Position numbers and translations under genes: made by a program. From contig CALATK010000267.1 of the NCBI GenBank assembly GCA_937891805.1, positions 1 through 5,432 on the forward strand: DNA of 5,432 nucleotides, read 5' to 3'. Within the stretch, counting starts at the first letter, position 1. Each line of letters starts with the position of its first letter. Below are positions 4,928 through 5,432 of the stretch, piece after piece. The DNA comes from an uncultured Fibrobacter sp. (lineage in GTDB: Bacteria > Fibrobacterota > Fibrobacteria > Fibrobacterales > Fibrobacteraceae). Under the pieces are notes generated by a model that made no database searches, had not been told where the DNA came from, and was given only the letters and a program-made list of their open reading frames with translations.

Positions 4928-5432
4928 ATGTCAAATTTCGCTCAAAAAGAGTACGATGTCATAGTCTGCGGGGCCGGTCCTGCCGGGCTGATGGCGGCCT
5001 GCACCCTAGGGTACTTGACCGGCACTGCCAGACGGATTCTTCTTTTGGACAAGAAAGCCCCCTGGAAGGAACCCATCTTTTGTGCAGAGGCTGTTTCTGC
5101 TGATAGGCTTGCAGCCCTGTGGCCCATTGACCCTGCCTTTGTGCGGGGCAAGCTTTCAGGCATTTACTTTACCTCGCCCAAGCGTTACCGTGCCGAGTTC
5201 TACAGCAAGGACTGCGGCCTGATTCTCAACAGGGCCCTGTTCCACAAGAGCATCGCCGATTCTGCAAAGAACCACGGGGTAGAATGCCATTTTGACACCC
5301 TTATCCACAAGCTGGAACGCACCGAGACTGGCTGGAACATAGAGGTTTCGCAGGGCGACGAATCCGTCACCCTGTCGGCAAAGACCATCATTGACGCCTC
5401 GGGCCCCGGGTGCAGGATCACCCGGAACATCG
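4928..5432 (+). CDS. FAD-dependent oxidoreductase, geranylgeranyl-reductase-like, N-terminal part
   Basis: An open frame of 168 full codons starts at ATG 4928 and continues past the right edge. YDVIVCGAGPAGLMAA (9-24) is the dinucleotide-binding Rossmann motif GxGxxG, and LLLD (38-41) is the end of the second beta strand, whose acidic residue usually contacts the FAD ribose. FCAEAVS (51-57) matches the C-(G/A)-E-x-(V/L)-S type motif of the FixC/geranylgeranyl-reductase family. The stretch near 156-166 (IIDASGPGCRITR) matches the second FAD-contact segment, usually DASG followed by a conserved Arg. Family members are flavoproteins that reduce isoprenoid double bonds or act in electron transfer. 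The substrate cannot be told from this fragment, and a halogenase-like or hydroxylase-like member is possible. There is no Shine-Dalgarno sequence before the ATG. Residues 1-8 (MSNFAQKE) carry no signal peptide, so a cytoplasmic location is likely. Confidence 0.88.
   Translation, partial: MSNFAQKEYDVIVCGAGPAGLMAACTLGYLTGTARRILLLDKKAPWKEPIFCAEAVSADRLAALWPIDPAFVRGKLSGIYFTSPKRYRAEFYSKDCGLILNRALFHKSIADSAKNHGVECHFDTLIHKLERTETGWNIEVSQGDESVTLSAKTIIDASGPGCRITRNI

Noticed and set aside
5200..5430. Minus-strand open frame at the right edge
   Set aside because: It is antisense to the FAD oxidoreductase, which shows the expected GxGxxG and DASG motifs in the plus frame.

Overview
The window looks like a chromosomal segment from a Fibrobacter-like bacterium (Fibrobacterota). 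The pointers are moderate G+C, lipoproteins with long Ser-rich (SSSS/SSSE-type) linkers followed by Cys-containing PKD-like domains, and the overall protein style. This is an inference from composition and protein features; there is no rRNA or other taxonomic marker here.

Layout from left to right: (1) 1-754, minus strand, the 5' part of a gene for a secreted lipoprotein whose 3' end lies beyond the left edge. (2) 755-956, an intergenic stretch with a probable minus-strand terminator, a second hairpin and the ribosome binding site of the first gene. (3) 957-2279, minus strand, a complete paralogous lipoprotein of 440 residues. The two share a gap-free block just after the lipid-anchor cysteine (39 of 57 positions identical) and then diverge through Ser/Gly-rich linkers into PKD-like domains. 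(4) 2280-2426, an AT-rich divergent intergenic region. (5) 2427-3320, plus strand, a complete XerD-like tyrosine recombinase with all six catalytic residues. (6) 3321-3389, a short convergent spacer with a strong minus-strand terminator. (7) 3390-4817, minus strand, an exported pentapeptide-repeat protein with about 67 pentads and a Lys9/Asp4 tail. (8) 4818-4927, a second divergent intergenic region. (9) 4928 to the right edge, plus strand, the N-terminal part of an FAD-dependent oxidoreductase resembling the geranylgeranyl-reductase family.

The genes do not form an obvious pathway. The three minus-strand products are all predicted to be exported (two lipid-anchored, one with a cleavable Sec signal) and each has a clear purine-rich ribosome binding site. 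The two plus-strand genes are predicted cytoplasmic and have no visible Shine-Dalgarno sequence. XerD is normally a housekeeping chromosome-dimer resolution enzyme, and nothing else here indicates a mobile element. The least explained items are the tandem lipoprotein family, the unrecognised C-terminal domain of the complete copy, and the exported pentapeptide protein with its charged tail. No RNA gene, CRISPR array or insertion sequence was seen.
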